From CAVVEQ01 sp963802095 (lineage in GTDB: Bacteria; Chloroflexota; Anaerolineae; Anaerolineales; Anaerolineaceae), in assembly GCA_963802095.1 (NCBI GenBank), contig CAWDHI010000003.1:1-64000 (forward strand): a stretch of 64,000 nucleotides of DNA, read 5' to 3'. Shown here one piece after another: positions 36,872 to 45,205 of the stretch (its first letter is position 1; each line of letters starts with the position of its first letter). The notes under the pieces were generated by a model. That model worked only from the letters and a program-made list of their open reading frames with translations. It had not been told where the DNA came from and did not search any database. Both the position numbers and the translations under genes were made by a program.

Positions 36872-36983
36872 GATTTTTAATTCAAACTATCTTTTGATGC
36901 TTTTTTTCTTCAGATTATAATTATCCGATCGATGTGCGAAAGGTTCCGTAAAACATATCACCCAAAAAGAGAGATTATATATT

Positions 36984-38575
36984 ATGACCGCCATTAAAGA
37001 AAAAGCCGGGAAAAACAATAGCGGGAAGCTATCATTCCTGCTGGCAATGGCCATGTTTGTGCTTGTTGTCGATACTTCCATGATGAACGTTTCTATATCT
37101 GCGATTGTCGACGATATTGGCGCGACGGTCAGCGATATTCAATCGGTCATTTCGCTCGAAGCGTTGGTTTCCGCGGCTTTTATTTTGATCGGCAGTAAGA
37201 TAGGTGATCTTTATGGGAGAAAGCTCGCCTATACCCTTGGCTTGATAGCTTATGCCATTGGGGCAATTGCCATGACCCTGGCACAAACAATGCTGCCCAT
37301 CGTCATTTTTTGGGCGATTATCGGTGGATTAGGGGCTTCGCTATTACTGCCGGCCATGCAGTCTCTAATCCATGGAAATTTTGAAGGGCTTGCCCAAAAG
37401 AAAACCTACGCGTTGGTCGGTGCTTCAGCCGCGATCGCTGCAGCTGTGGGACCCTTGATAGGTGGGTTCATCACCACCTTCCTTTCGTGGCGTGTTGGAT
37501 TCCTGTTGGAAGCACTCATTATCATGGTTGTCCTGTTCAACCTTAAGCTTGTAAAAGATGTTCCCTATACCGGATCCCGCCAATTTGATACGGTCGGGGC
37601 AATTCTATCCGTTGTGGGGATGAGCGGTATCGTCCTGGGTATACTCGCCTGGGAAAGTGGTGCTGCGTGGGTTGGTACATTGATAATGATTGGGGTAATT
37701 GGCATGCTGACCTTTGCGTGGTGGTTGGTACGGACCAAAAAACAAGGTAAAACGACGTTGATAGACCCTGGGTTATTCAGCCTGAAACCCTTCCGATATG
37801 GGTATTTCAGAATTGATGCTGCAGAATATCACCCTCGGCGGAATGATGATCGCACTACCAATTTTTTTCCAAATGGTATTCGAATACAATGCCTTCCAGA
37901 CTGGTTTGGCCATTGCACCTCTTTCTCTCAGCATGTTCGCGTTCGCCCTCCTTGCAGGACGCAAGGCGGGGAATCGGCGCCCCAGCCGCATCATTCAGGC
38001 TGGTTATGCTTTGACCCTGGTAGGGATAATTTGGATCATCGCGCTCATACCCCAGGCGGATGCTGGTGAATCATTTTTGATCCCATTGGTAATAACAGGC
38101 GCCGGGTTGGGTTTGCTGGTATCCCAACTGAACAACTACACCCTCTCTCCAATTTCCGAAGAGCGGGTCAGTGAAGCCGCGGGGGTCAACTCTGCGGCCG
38201 GGAACTTTGGTCTTTCGTTCGGCTTGGCAGCTGCAGGTGCCATCATGCTGGGAGCACTCTCCATCGCATTCGTAAACTTATCGCAATCCAGTGTAATTCT
38301 CACTCCCGAGCAACAGACGCAAGTGGCTGTGGCGTTGGAAGAAGATGCGCAGGTCATGAGTGATACCCAGCTCACAGAACAGCTTGCCGGGCAAACCCCG
38401 GAAGTTCAAGCGGAAATTATCAGGATAAATACAGAAGCCAGGGATATCGCCCTTCAGTTTGCGACTGCTTGTTCCATTGTTTGCTGGACTTTTTGGATTA
38501 TTGGCATCATTCCGTATGGTCAAATTACCTGATCCCGAACCGTCAAATTCCGCTGAAGGGATGGTGTTGGGTTAG
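36984..38575 (+). CDS. MFS transporter, DHA2-like, with two frameshifts
   Basis: Drug/metabolite exporter of the major facilitator superfamily, about 14 helices expected. The N-terminal part reads F-V-L-V-V-D-T-S-M-M-N-V and G-R-K-L-A-Y after helix 2. At 37800-37802 one G too many in GGG shifts the frame; the other frame resumes with I-S-E-L-M-L-Q-N-I-T-L-G-G. A second shift near 38512 cuts the end: the neighbouring frame continues R-M-V-K-L-P-D-P-E-P-S to a TAG at 38573-38575, a tail typical of this subgroup. With both single-base insertions removed the protein would be ~528 residues. Sequencing error or real inactivation cannot be told apart here. Confidence 0.82.
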
Positions 38576-38652
38576 AGGAAAAATCCTTGGATAATTTCAT
38601 ATTTGTGTGTGCTTGCATTTCAATAATTGCATGTTGAGTACATATTTACTAG

Positions 38653-38673
38653 GAGCGGGTTGACAGCCCGCTC
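38653..38673 (+). other. perfect hairpin at the 5' side of hgcA
   Basis: GAGCGGG (38653-38659) pairs with CCCGCTC (38667-38673) around a seven-base loop and is followed by TCTTTGGG. It could be the terminator of the upstream MFS gene (weak T-tract) or a structure in the hgcA leader. The proposed TTG start of hgcA lies inside its loop, which makes the start uncertain. Confidence 0.6.
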
Positions 38674-39682
38674 TCTTTGGGCAGAGAACCGGAGATCTGA
38701 AATCGAAAATGTGATTTTCAATACATCTACCAAAATTACCCTGGCGGACCATTGGGATCACTTCCAGGCGCGAGTTGGCATCAACCGGGTGCTGCACCGC
38801 GTGACGCCTGGATTGTATTCACTCGGAAATCCAACCCCCGATTCACCCGTCTTCGTCACCGCCAATTACAAGCTCTCCTTCAATGCGCTCCGTTCCTCCC
38901 TACCCGGCATTGATGCTTACATCCTTGTCCTGGATACGCACGGCATCAACGTCTGGTGCGCCGCTGGCAAGGGCACCTTCGGAACGGAGGAACTGGTCAA
39001 AAGAATCGAGGCTACCGGGCTTAAGGAAATCGTCCGCACCCGGGTGTTGATCCTGCCCCAACTGGGCGCAACCGGGGTGGCTGCCCATATCCTGAAAAAA
39101 CGCACTGGTTTCAAGGTGGAGTACGGCCCCATCCGCGCAGAAGATTTGAAGGAGTTCCTTCGGAAAGGGCAGGCAACGTCTGAAATGCGCAAGGTGCGTT
39201 TCGCTCTGCGCGACCGGTTGGTGCTCATCCCGGTGGATATCGTCAACTACCTCCTGCCAACCCTGTTGGCTGCTGTTATCCTCTATTTTCTGGGCGGCTG
39301 GTTTTCAGTTGCGGTGGTGGTAACCTCGGTTCTGGCAGCGGTCTTGCTGTTCCCCATCCTACTCCCCTGGCTGCCCTTCCACGATTTCAGCGTGAAGGGC
39401 TTTATTCTGGGGCTGATCGTGATGCTGCCCTTCCTGACGCAGGTCTGGATGGATCAAACACTTCCCCCCTGGATAACCGTTTTACGCTCGATACCGCTCT
39501 TGCTCGGCTACCCGGTGGTGACAGCTTTCATAGCGCTTAATTTCACCGGCTCCTCCACCTTCACTTCCCGCACCGGGGTGAAAAAGGAAATCTTCGCCTA
39601 TATCCCGGTCATGGGCTGGTTCTTCGGGATCAGCATAGCAATCACTCTCGGGCTTGCCGCCTGGAAAGCGCTGGGGGCCTGA
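38660..39682 (+). CDS. hgcA: mercury methylation corrinoid protein HgcA
   Basis: HgcA is the membrane corrinoid protein that donates a methyl group to Hg(II). The diagnostic cap-helix motif N-V-W-C-A-A-G-K-G is at residues 97-105 (from TTG 38660), with Cys100 as the expected cobalt ligand. Other conserved pieces are N-P-T-P, F-V-T-A-N-Y-K-L-S-F, D-T-H-G-I before the motif, and G-T-F-G-T-E-E-L-V after it. Residues ~190-335 form four to five membrane helices. TTG 38660 has AGGAG four bases upstream and gives 340 residues, close to known HgcA; TTG 38627 and GTG 38711 are alternatives. hgcB follows with one base between. No ArsR regulator is adjacent. Confidence 0.93.
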   Translation: MTARSLWAENRRSEIENVIFNTSTKITLADHWDHFQARVGINRVLHRVTPGLYSLGNPTPDSPVFVTANYKLSFNALRSSLPGIDAYILVLDTHGINVWCAAGKGTFGTEELVKRIEATGLKEIVRTRVLILPQLGATGVAAHILKKRTGFKVEYGPIRAEDLKEFLRKGQATSEMRKVRFALRDRLVLIPVDIVNYLLPTLLAAVILYFLGGWFSVAVVVTSVLAAVLLFPILLPWLPFHDFSVKGFILGLIVMLPFLTQVWMDQTLPPWITVLRSIPLLLGYPVVTAFIALNFTGSSTFTSRTGVKKEIFAYIPVMGWFFGISIAITLGLAAWKALGA

Positions 39683-39683
39683 G

Positions 39684-39983
39684 ATGTTCAATTCCTACAC
39701 TAAAACCACCCTGCAATATGACGCCGAGCTCTGCATTAATTGCGACCTGTGCAGTATCGTCTGCCCGCACGCCGTCTTCATCCACGGAGAAAAGACAGCT
39801 ATTCTTGCCAACCCGCTCGGCTGCATGGAGTGCGGCGCTTGCATGCTTAATTGCCCCGTGAGAGCCATTTATGTGGATGCAGGGGTCGGTTGCGCCGCCG
39901 CCATGATAAATGCCGCCCTGCGGGGGAAAAAGGTTGAGGAAGGCACCTGCGGCTGCGACGATAGCGAGAGCTCCTGCTGCTGA
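39684..39983 (+). CDS. hgcB: mercury methylation ferredoxin HgcB
   Basis: A 2x[4Fe-4S] ferredoxin of 99 residues thought to reduce the HgcA corrinoid. Cluster motifs: Cys17-x2-Cys20-x2-Cys23-x3-Cys27-Pro and Cys47-x2-Cys50-x2-Cys53-x3-Cys57-Pro. The extra conserved Cys after the second motif (Cys70 in V-G-C-A-A) and the C-terminal Cys pair (Cys98-Cys99), with further Cys89 and Cys91, are features of HgcB not of ordinary ferredoxins. The ATG at 39684 follows the hgcA stop directly, as in known hgcAB pairs. Confidence 0.94.
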   Translation: MFNSYTKTTLQYDAELCINCDLCSIVCPHAVFIHGEKTAILANPLGCMECGACMLNCPVRAIYVDAGVGCAAAMINAALRGKKVEEGTCGCDDSESSCC

Positions 39984-40033
39984 CAACTCCCTGATTTCCC
40001 TGTTGCATTTTTTTCAATATTTTATATACTATT

Positions 40034-40050
40034 AACTGGTCAGACCACTT
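40034..40050 (+). promoter_or_regulatory. FadR-type operator upstream of the GntR gene
   Basis: AACTGGTCAGACCACTT contains TGGTC-A-GACCA (40037-40047), a perfect palindrome around its central base, and strongly resembles the TGGTCNGACCA core bound by FadR-subfamily GntR regulators. It lies 32 bases before the start of a FadR-like gene, so autoregulation is likely. Confidence 0.75.
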
Positions 40051-40081
40051 ACCTTTTAATTATTCTGACTAGGAGTAGCGT

Positions 40082-40792
40082 TTGAACTGGTCCATCCCTG
40101 AAAAACCTGCTGAGCTCACCGAAAACCGCCTAGTGGCTGCCTTCCTGGATGGTACCTTCCCGGTGGATTCCTCGCTACCAGCAGAGCGTGAGTTGGCCTT
40201 GAAGCTTGGGGTCACCCGCCCCACCCTGCGCGAAGCCCTGCAGCGCCTGGCGCGGGATGGCTGGATCGAGATCCGCCAGGGTAAGCCCACCCGGGTGCGC
40301 GATTACTGGCAGGAGGGCAACCTGGCTGTCCTGGCTGCCGTTGCTCGCCGAAGACAGGATCTGCCGGGAAATTTCGTGCCGGACCTGCTTGCGGTGCGTG
40401 TTTTACTCGCCCCGGCTTATGCGCGCCTGGCCATCGAGCGAGTCCCCAGATGCATCATCTCATTACTCGAATCCTCCCCAGCGACGAAGAGCTCTGCACA
40501 GGAGTTTTCATCCTTCGACTGGCAGCTTCACCACCAGCTCACCATTTGCTCTGGCAATCCGGTTTTTACTCTGATCCTCAATGGATTTCAGGACCTTTAC
40601 ATTGAAATGGGTAAGTTGTATTTTTCCATCCCCGAGACCCGCAAAAGCTCGTTGAGTTTTTATGAAGGACTGCTTGACTGTGCTCGCAATTCGGATGCCA
40701 GCCGCGCCTTCACCCTAACCACCCAAGTAATGGAAGACAGCCTGGCATTTTGGAAGAAAATCCAGGAGAACCACGCGGGGGCAAGCCGCTAG
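40082..40792 (+). CDS. GntR-family regulator, FadR subfamily
   Basis: A transcriptional regulator of 236 residues. The winged helix spans residues ~10-75 (L-P-A-E-R-E-L-A-L-K-L-G-V-T-R-P-T-L-R-E-A-L-Q-R-L) and the C-terminal all-helical ligand domain ~85-230 contains F-D-W-Q-L-H-H-Q-L. E. coli FadR binds long-chain acyl-CoA; here the ligand is unknown. The TTG start is supported by AGGAG seven bases upstream. A FadR-type operator lies just before. glpD follows after 46 bp, and probably forms its regulon with the AGPS-like gene. Confidence 0.88.
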   Translation: MNWSIPEKPAELTENRLVAAFLDGTFPVDSSLPAERELALKLGVTRPTLREALQRLARDGWIEIRQGKPTRVRDYWQEGNLAVLAAVARRRQDLPGNFVPDLLAVRVLLAPAYARLAIERVPRCIISLLESSPATKSSAQEFSSFDWQLHHQLTICSGNPVFTLILNGFQDLYIEMGKLYFSIPETRKSSLSFYEGLLDCARNSDASRAFTLTTQVMEDSLAFWKKIQENHAGASR

Positions 40793-40838
40793 ACAGGCAT
40801 CTCATTCAATAGATTATTGAACCTTACACGGAGGATCC

Positions 40839-42419
40839 ATGTGGAATAAACAATGGCGAACGGATACCTGGAACCGGCTCTCAGAACCCTGGGATATACT
40901 GGTGATCGGCGGCGGCATTACCGGGGCGGGGGTGCTGCGCCAAGCGGTGCAGGCAGGATTGAAAACCCTGCTTGTGGATGCCAACGACTTTAGCTTCGGC
41001 ACCTCCAGTAAATCCTCCAAGATGATCCATGGCGGCTTTCGTTACCTGGCTAACAAGCAATACTCGGTAACACGCGAATCGGTGCGCGAGCGCGAGTGGA
41101 TGCTGCGCGAGGCGCGGGGGCTCGTCACGAAGATCGGTTTTTACCTCCCCGTTTATGATTCCTACCCACTCTCTCTTTCCGCCTTCCACCAAGGGGTGAT
41201 TATCTACGATCTTCTTGCCCCCAAGTGGAACCACCGAAAGGTAGGCACCACTGATCTTCAGAGGAAGTTCCCGGGATTGAAATCGGATGGTCTGCAGGGT
41301 GGGATGCTTTATTATGATGCCGGTATGGATGACTCCCGCCTGGTGATCCGCGTGCTGCGTGATGCCTGCCAGGAAGGCGGCGCGGTGCTTAATTACACGC
41401 GCGCGGAATCCCTTCTACGCCGCGCCGATGGGGCTGTTTGCGGTGCGGTACTTCGCTCTGTGGATGGCAAAACCGCCGAGGTGCAGGCAAAGGCGATCAT
41501 CAACGCCTGCGGTCCCTGGTCGGATGAGCTGCGCGCCGAGGTAGGCGGCGAGGCGCACATCCGTAAGTTGCGCGGCTCCCACCTGGTATTTTCACGCGAT
41601 CGTTTCCCGGCGCGTGAGGCGGTCACCCTGCTGCATCCCAAAGACAAACGTTCCCTGTTCGTCGTTCCCTTCGAAGGGACGACCCTGGTGGGTACCACTG
41701 ATCTCGACCACCCCAAAGCACTGGAGGAAGGCTTCGCCGAACCCTTTGCCAACTTACAGGAGATTTCCTACCTTCTGGAAGCTGCCAATTTCCTGTTCCC
41801 CTCCCTGGCGCTCACCCAAGGGGATATTCTCTCCACCTTTGCTGGGGTACGGCCCACATTGCAGAACGGCGCTTCCGATGCTCCTTCCAAAGTTTCACGC
41901 CGGCATGCAATTTACCAGGAACAGGGTCTGATAACAATTACTGGCGGAAAATACACTATCTTTCGCATCATGGCCTGCCAAGCGCTCGAAGCAGCCCTTG
42001 CACAAATGGGACGCAGCCCCTCAGTTCCGAAGAAACGCATATTTGAAAAGGTGGATTTCGACGCACTGGATTCGCTCGACAGAGCCACCTCCCGATACCT
42101 GGGCGGCAGGTACGGGCTGGAGACGAAGGATCTCCTCGCTGCCGCTCAAGCCGGGGAACTTCAACAGATTCAACCTCTGCAGAACATCTGGGCGGAGCTG
42201 CGCTGGGCTGCCCGCGAGGAGGGTGTGCTGCACCTTTCCGACCTGCTGCTGCGCCGCGTCCGACTGGGGATGCTGCTGCCGGATGGTGCTGCAGGGGTGA
42301 TGGATCGCGTGTGTACTATAGTTCAGCGCGAGCTAGGGTGGGATGAGGCCACCTGGCAGAGGGAGCTTTCTGATTATCGCACCACGTGGCAGAAGTATTA
42401 TTCGTCCAGTCCGGGGTAG
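40839..42419 (+). CDS. glpD: FAD-dependent glycerol-3-phosphate dehydrogenase
   Basis: Oxidises sn-glycerol-3-phosphate to dihydroxyacetone phosphate and passes electrons to the quinone pool at the membrane. The 526-residue protein has the FAD site I-G-G-G-I-T-G-A-G near residue 22, the S-S-K-S-S-K-M-I-H-G-G-F-R-Y-L block near 52, N-A-C-G-P-W near 209, G-T-T-D near 272 and the C-terminal DUF-like helical domain. Length is typical of GlpD/GlpA. It follows the FadR-like regulator and precedes, after a repeat and a GIY-YIG remnant, a DHAP-using flavoprotein, so it may supply DHAP for ether-lipid synthesis. Confidence 0.93.
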   Translation: MWNKQWRTDTWNRLSEPWDILVIGGGITGAGVLRQAVQAGLKTLLVDANDFSFGTSSKSSKMIHGGFRYLANKQYSVTRESVREREWMLREARGLVTKIGFYLPVYDSYPLSLSAFHQGVIIYDLLAPKWNHRKVGTTDLQRKFPGLKSDGLQGGMLYYDAGMDDSRLVIRVLRDACQEGGAVLNYTRAESLLRRADGAVCGAVLRSVDGKTAEVQAKAIINACGPWSDELRAEVGGEAHIRKLRGSHLVFSRDRFPAREAVTLLHPKDKRSLFVVPFEGTTLVGTTDLDHPKALEEGFAEPFANLQEISYLLEAANFLFPSLALTQGDILSTFAGVRPTLQNGASDAPSKVSRRHAIYQEQGLITITGGKYTIFRIMACQALEAALAQMGRSPSVPKKRIFEKVDFDALDSLDRATSRYLGGRYGLETKDLLAAAQAGELQQIQPLQNIWAELRWAAREEGVLHLSDLLLRRVRLGMLLPDGAAGVMDRVCTIVQRELGWDEATWQRELSDYRTTWQKYYSSSPG

Positions 42420-42448
42420 GATTCATTTATCCTTGCGAGGAGTAAATT

Positions 42449-42486
42449 GTCATTGCTTCGTCGCCCTTCGGGCTCCTCGCAATGAC
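42449..42486. repeat. REP-like palindromic element
   Basis: GTCATTGC (42449-42456) and GCAATGAC (42479-42486) form outer arms; GCCC-TTC-GGGC lies inside. A partial copy (TTGCGAGGAG) lies just upstream at 42433-42442. The sequence recalls the widespread GTCATTGCGAGGAG-type extragenic palindromes of many bacteria. It sits immediately before a GIY-YIG gene; whether more copies exist elsewhere in the genome cannot be seen here. Confidence 0.75.
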
Positions 42487-42503
42487 AGTTGAGGGATAAT
42501 CAC

Positions 42504-42830
42504 ATGAAAACCGAACGGACTTATTGTGTTTAAATCATGACAAACACCTACAACACCACCCTTTACACAGGTGTTACCAATGACCTGGAACGCAGGGTTC
42601 TGGAGCATCGTTCCGGCAAAAACCCAGGCTTCACAAAACGGTACTCCTTAACCAAATTGGTCTATTATGAATTTGGGGATAGTATCGAATCCGCCATACT
42701 TCGCGAAAAACAGGTCAAAGGCGGTTCGAGACAGGATAAGATTGATTTGATCCACAGCCTTAACCCAGATTGTAAAGACCTCTACCTAGAACTTTTCGAT
42801 CCTGAGTCTCATCCTGATCCTGCCCCGTGA
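42504..42830 (+). pseudogene. GIY-YIG nuclease domain protein with early stop
   Basis: Family members of this small group begin with a Y-x-V-Y-I motif, then Y-T-G-V-T-N. ATG 42504 has a good ribosome site (GAGGG) and reads M-K-T-E-R-T-Y-C-V, then TAA at 42531-42533 where the family has Tyr, then I-M-T-N-T-Y-N-T-T-L-Y-T-G-V-T-N-D-L. The remainder to 42830 is intact (R-R-V-L-E-H-R-S-G near residue 30). Translation could restart at ATG 42537 (97 residues) but would lack the first half of the catalytic GIY/VYI strand. I call it a probable pseudogene; a restarted, non-catalytic product cannot be excluded. Confidence 0.75.
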
Positions 42831-42837
42831 GGTAACC

Positions 42838-44643
42838 ATGACCAAGAAACCCTCCTTCACTCCCCCTTGGTGCGAGACCATCGCCCCGCCCGGCTCGCGG
42901 CGCAGCCTCTTCAAATATGGCGACCCGGCCGGATTCAAGCACCCTGGCAGCGGTCTTTACACCTTCATTAAAGAAACCTTCGGCGTGACCGATGCCGATT
43001 TCCAATCCCCGAACCTGTGCATGGACCCGCTGCCGGCCGAGATTCCCTCAAGGCTTTCCGGTGCACACCTGCAGGCACTCACGGCGATCGTCGGAGAGGA
43101 GAACATTCGTCTGGATACCGTCAGCCGGGTGCGTGCCTCCTATGGCGCGGGTCAGATCGACGCGCTTCGTCTGCGGCATGGCATCGTCGAGAACCTGCCG
43201 GAAGCCGTCCTTGCCCCGCGCGGGCGCGCAGATGTGGAGTCTATCGTCAATACCTGCCATGAGCACCGTATTCCGCTCTATGTCTACGGCGGGGGTTCCA
43301 CCGTCACCCGCGGCATGGAGGCAGTCAAGGGCGGCATCTGCCTGGATATGAGTGTCCACATGCGGCGTGTGCTTTCCTTCAACGAGACCGACCAGACCAT
43401 AACCGTGGAGCCGGGCATTTGGGGACCCGAATTGGAGGATATCCTCAACCGCGCTCCCGAGACCCTCTCCGCTGCGCGCGGCTACACCTGCGGACACTTC
43501 CCCCAGTCCTTCGAGCACTCCAGCGTGGGCGGCTGGGTGGTCACCCGCGGCGCCGGGCAGAACTCCACCTACTACGGCAAGATCGAGGATATTCTCTATT
43601 CGCTGGAGATGGTCTACCCCGGCGGTGTGATCACCACTCCGCCCTACCCTCGCTCCGCCACCGGCCCCGATTTCCGCCAGATCCTCGCCGGCTCGGAGGG
43701 TACTTTCGGAATAGTCACCTCTGTCACCCTGCGCGTCTTCCGCCATCTGCCCAAAGCAACCCGGCGCTTTGCCTGCCTTTTCAAGACCTGGGAGGACGCC
43801 CTTGACGCCTACCGCGAGGTGATGCAATCCGAATCCGGTCTGCCCTCCGTCTTCCGTTTATCAGATCCCGAGGAGACCGACGTGGCTATGCGTACCTACC
43901 ACATCCACAGCACCCCGGCCGATTCCCTGCTGCGTGCTCTCGGCTACGCGCCCATGCAGCGCTGCTTGCTGCTCGGCACCTCCGGCGGGCAGGAGGATCA
44001 CGCCCGGATTATTGCCAACAAGGTTAATTCCATCTGCCGCAAAAAGCATGCTTTCCCTCTCACCCCCTTCCGGGTGGTGCAATCGTGGGAAAAGAGCCGT
44101 TTTACCGATCCCTTCCTGCGCGAGGACCTTTCTGATTTCGGTATCCTGATCGATACGCTCGAGTGCGCCGTGCCCTGGTCGAAGCTCAAGGAAGTCCATG
44201 CAGGCGTGCGCGAGGTTATTAAAGCCCGTCCGCAGACGATGTGCATGACCCACCTCTCCCACGCTTACCCGCAAGGCGCCAATTTGTATTTCATCTTCAT
44301 TGCCCGCATGAGCGATATCAGCGAGTACCTGGAGATGCAGTACAGCGTTCTGGAAGCCATCCAAAAGACCGGCGCTGCCATGAGCCATCATCACGGCATC
44401 GGCAAGCAGACCGCACCCTGGCTGGAGGAGCAGATCGGCGCGCCGTGCATGGGTGTGATCCGCGTACTGAAAAACCACTTCGATCCGCGCGGCATTCTTA
44501 ACCCCGGCGGCACCCTCGGGCTGGATATGACCCCAGAGCAAGCCAGCAAGCACTGGGGGATCAGAAAAACGGAGAAAAAACTTGCCGCGGGCAAAGCAGA
44601 GCTGGAGCAGAAGCTGCATGCGAAGCGGCGGAAGCTGGAATAA
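42838..44643 (+). CDS. FAD-binding oxidase/transferase, alkyl-DHAP-synthase (AGPS)-like
   Basis: A vanillyl-alcohol-oxidase-fold flavoprotein of 601 residues. The FAD domain has P-L-Y-V-Y-G-G-G-S-T-V-T-R-G near residue 145 and the F-P-Q-S-F-E-H-S-S-V-G-G-W block near 222, both typical of alkyldihydroxyacetonephosphate synthase. H-L-S-H-A-Y and M-S-H-H-H-G-I-G (near 520) plus N-P-G-G-T-L-G near the C-terminus match the AGPS active site. AGPS makes the ether bond of ether phospholipids from acyl-DHAP and a fatty alcohol. Its neighbour GlpD makes DHAP. D-lactate/glycolate-oxidase-like activity is the alternative. Confidence 0.82.
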   Translation: MTKKPSFTPPWCETIAPPGSRRSLFKYGDPAGFKHPGSGLYTFIKETFGVTDADFQSPNLCMDPLPAEIPSRLSGAHLQALTAIVGEENIRLDTVSRVRASYGAGQIDALRLRHGIVENLPEAVLAPRGRADVESIVNTCHEHRIPLYVYGGGSTVTRGMEAVKGGICLDMSVHMRRVLSFNETDQTITVEPGIWGPELEDILNRAPETLSAARGYTCGHFPQSFEHSSVGGWVVTRGAGQNSTYYGKIEDILYSLEMVYPGGVITTPPYPRSATGPDFRQILAGSEGTFGIVTSVTLRVFRHLPKATRRFACLFKTWEDALDAYREVMQSESGLPSVFRLSDPEETDVAMRTYHIHSTPADSLLRALGYAPMQRCLLLGTSGGQEDHARIIANKVNSICRKKHAFPLTPFRVVQSWEKSRFTDPFLREDLSDFGILIDTLECAVPWSKLKEVHAGVREVIKARPQTMCMTHLSHAYPQGANLYFIFIARMSDISEYLEMQYSVLEAIQKTGAAMSHHHGIGKQTAPWLEEQIGAPCMGVIRVLKNHFDPRGILNPGGTLGLDMTPEQASKHWGIRKTEKKLAAGKAELEQKLHAKRRKLE

Positions 44644-44681
44644 TTTTGTATATTTAATATATTTTTTATAACAAACATCTT

Positions 44682-45036
44682 ATGGAAAACGATCTCGAAG
44701 ACCTCCTGGCCCCCCAACCCTTCCGACATTAAAGGGATCGCCCTCCAGGCGCAGGAGGTCATCCTGACCGCTATGCCCGGCGCGATCGAAATGGTCGGTC
44801 CGCCCTCAAAGATCGTTGCATACGGAACCAGCTGCAAATACTCGAACCTGGTCTTCGCCCTTGCGCCTTTCGCCGATCACGTCAATTTGATGTTCGCCCG
44901 CAGCGTCTCCCTGCCAGATCCAGGCGGTTTATTGATTGGGACAGGCAAAAAGGCACGCCACCCTAGCCCGGAGACCGTGGACGATTAGGAAAAACCCGAA
45001 TTGCTTGAGTTGATCAAGACTGCCCTGGGTACTTGA
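44682..45036 (+). pseudogene. DUF1801 domain protein, inactivated
   Basis: From ATG 44682 the frame reads M-E-N-D-L-E-D-L-L and meets TAA within 17 codons. One frameshift near 44717 restores a DUF1801 protein: E-V-I-L-T-A-M-P-G-A-I-E-M-V, K-I-V-A-Y-G, H-V-N-L-M-F, L-P-D-P-G-G-L-L-I-G-T-G-K-K-A-R-H. A TAG at about 44986 then interrupts the conserved E-K-P-E-L-L-E-L-I tail, which ends at TGA 45034-45036. Two lesions in a ~118 codon gene indicate decay. The ~170 bases after it hold no gene; a small inverted repeat (CAACTCC/GGAGTTG, about 45161-45184) is present. Confidence 0.8.
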
Positions 45037-45205
45037 CAGGATTCAATCCTCACCGGGTCCATCCTGGTAAGGTTGGTTGGCACTTTAAAGACTCGCGTAC
45101 AAAATGTGTAACTTTGATAATGGGGGTGTATGATGCAGAATAGGAGCGCACTATTCTTTAACAACTCCTTGAACTGCTGGAGTTGGCTGACCCCCCTGCT
45201 GCTTT

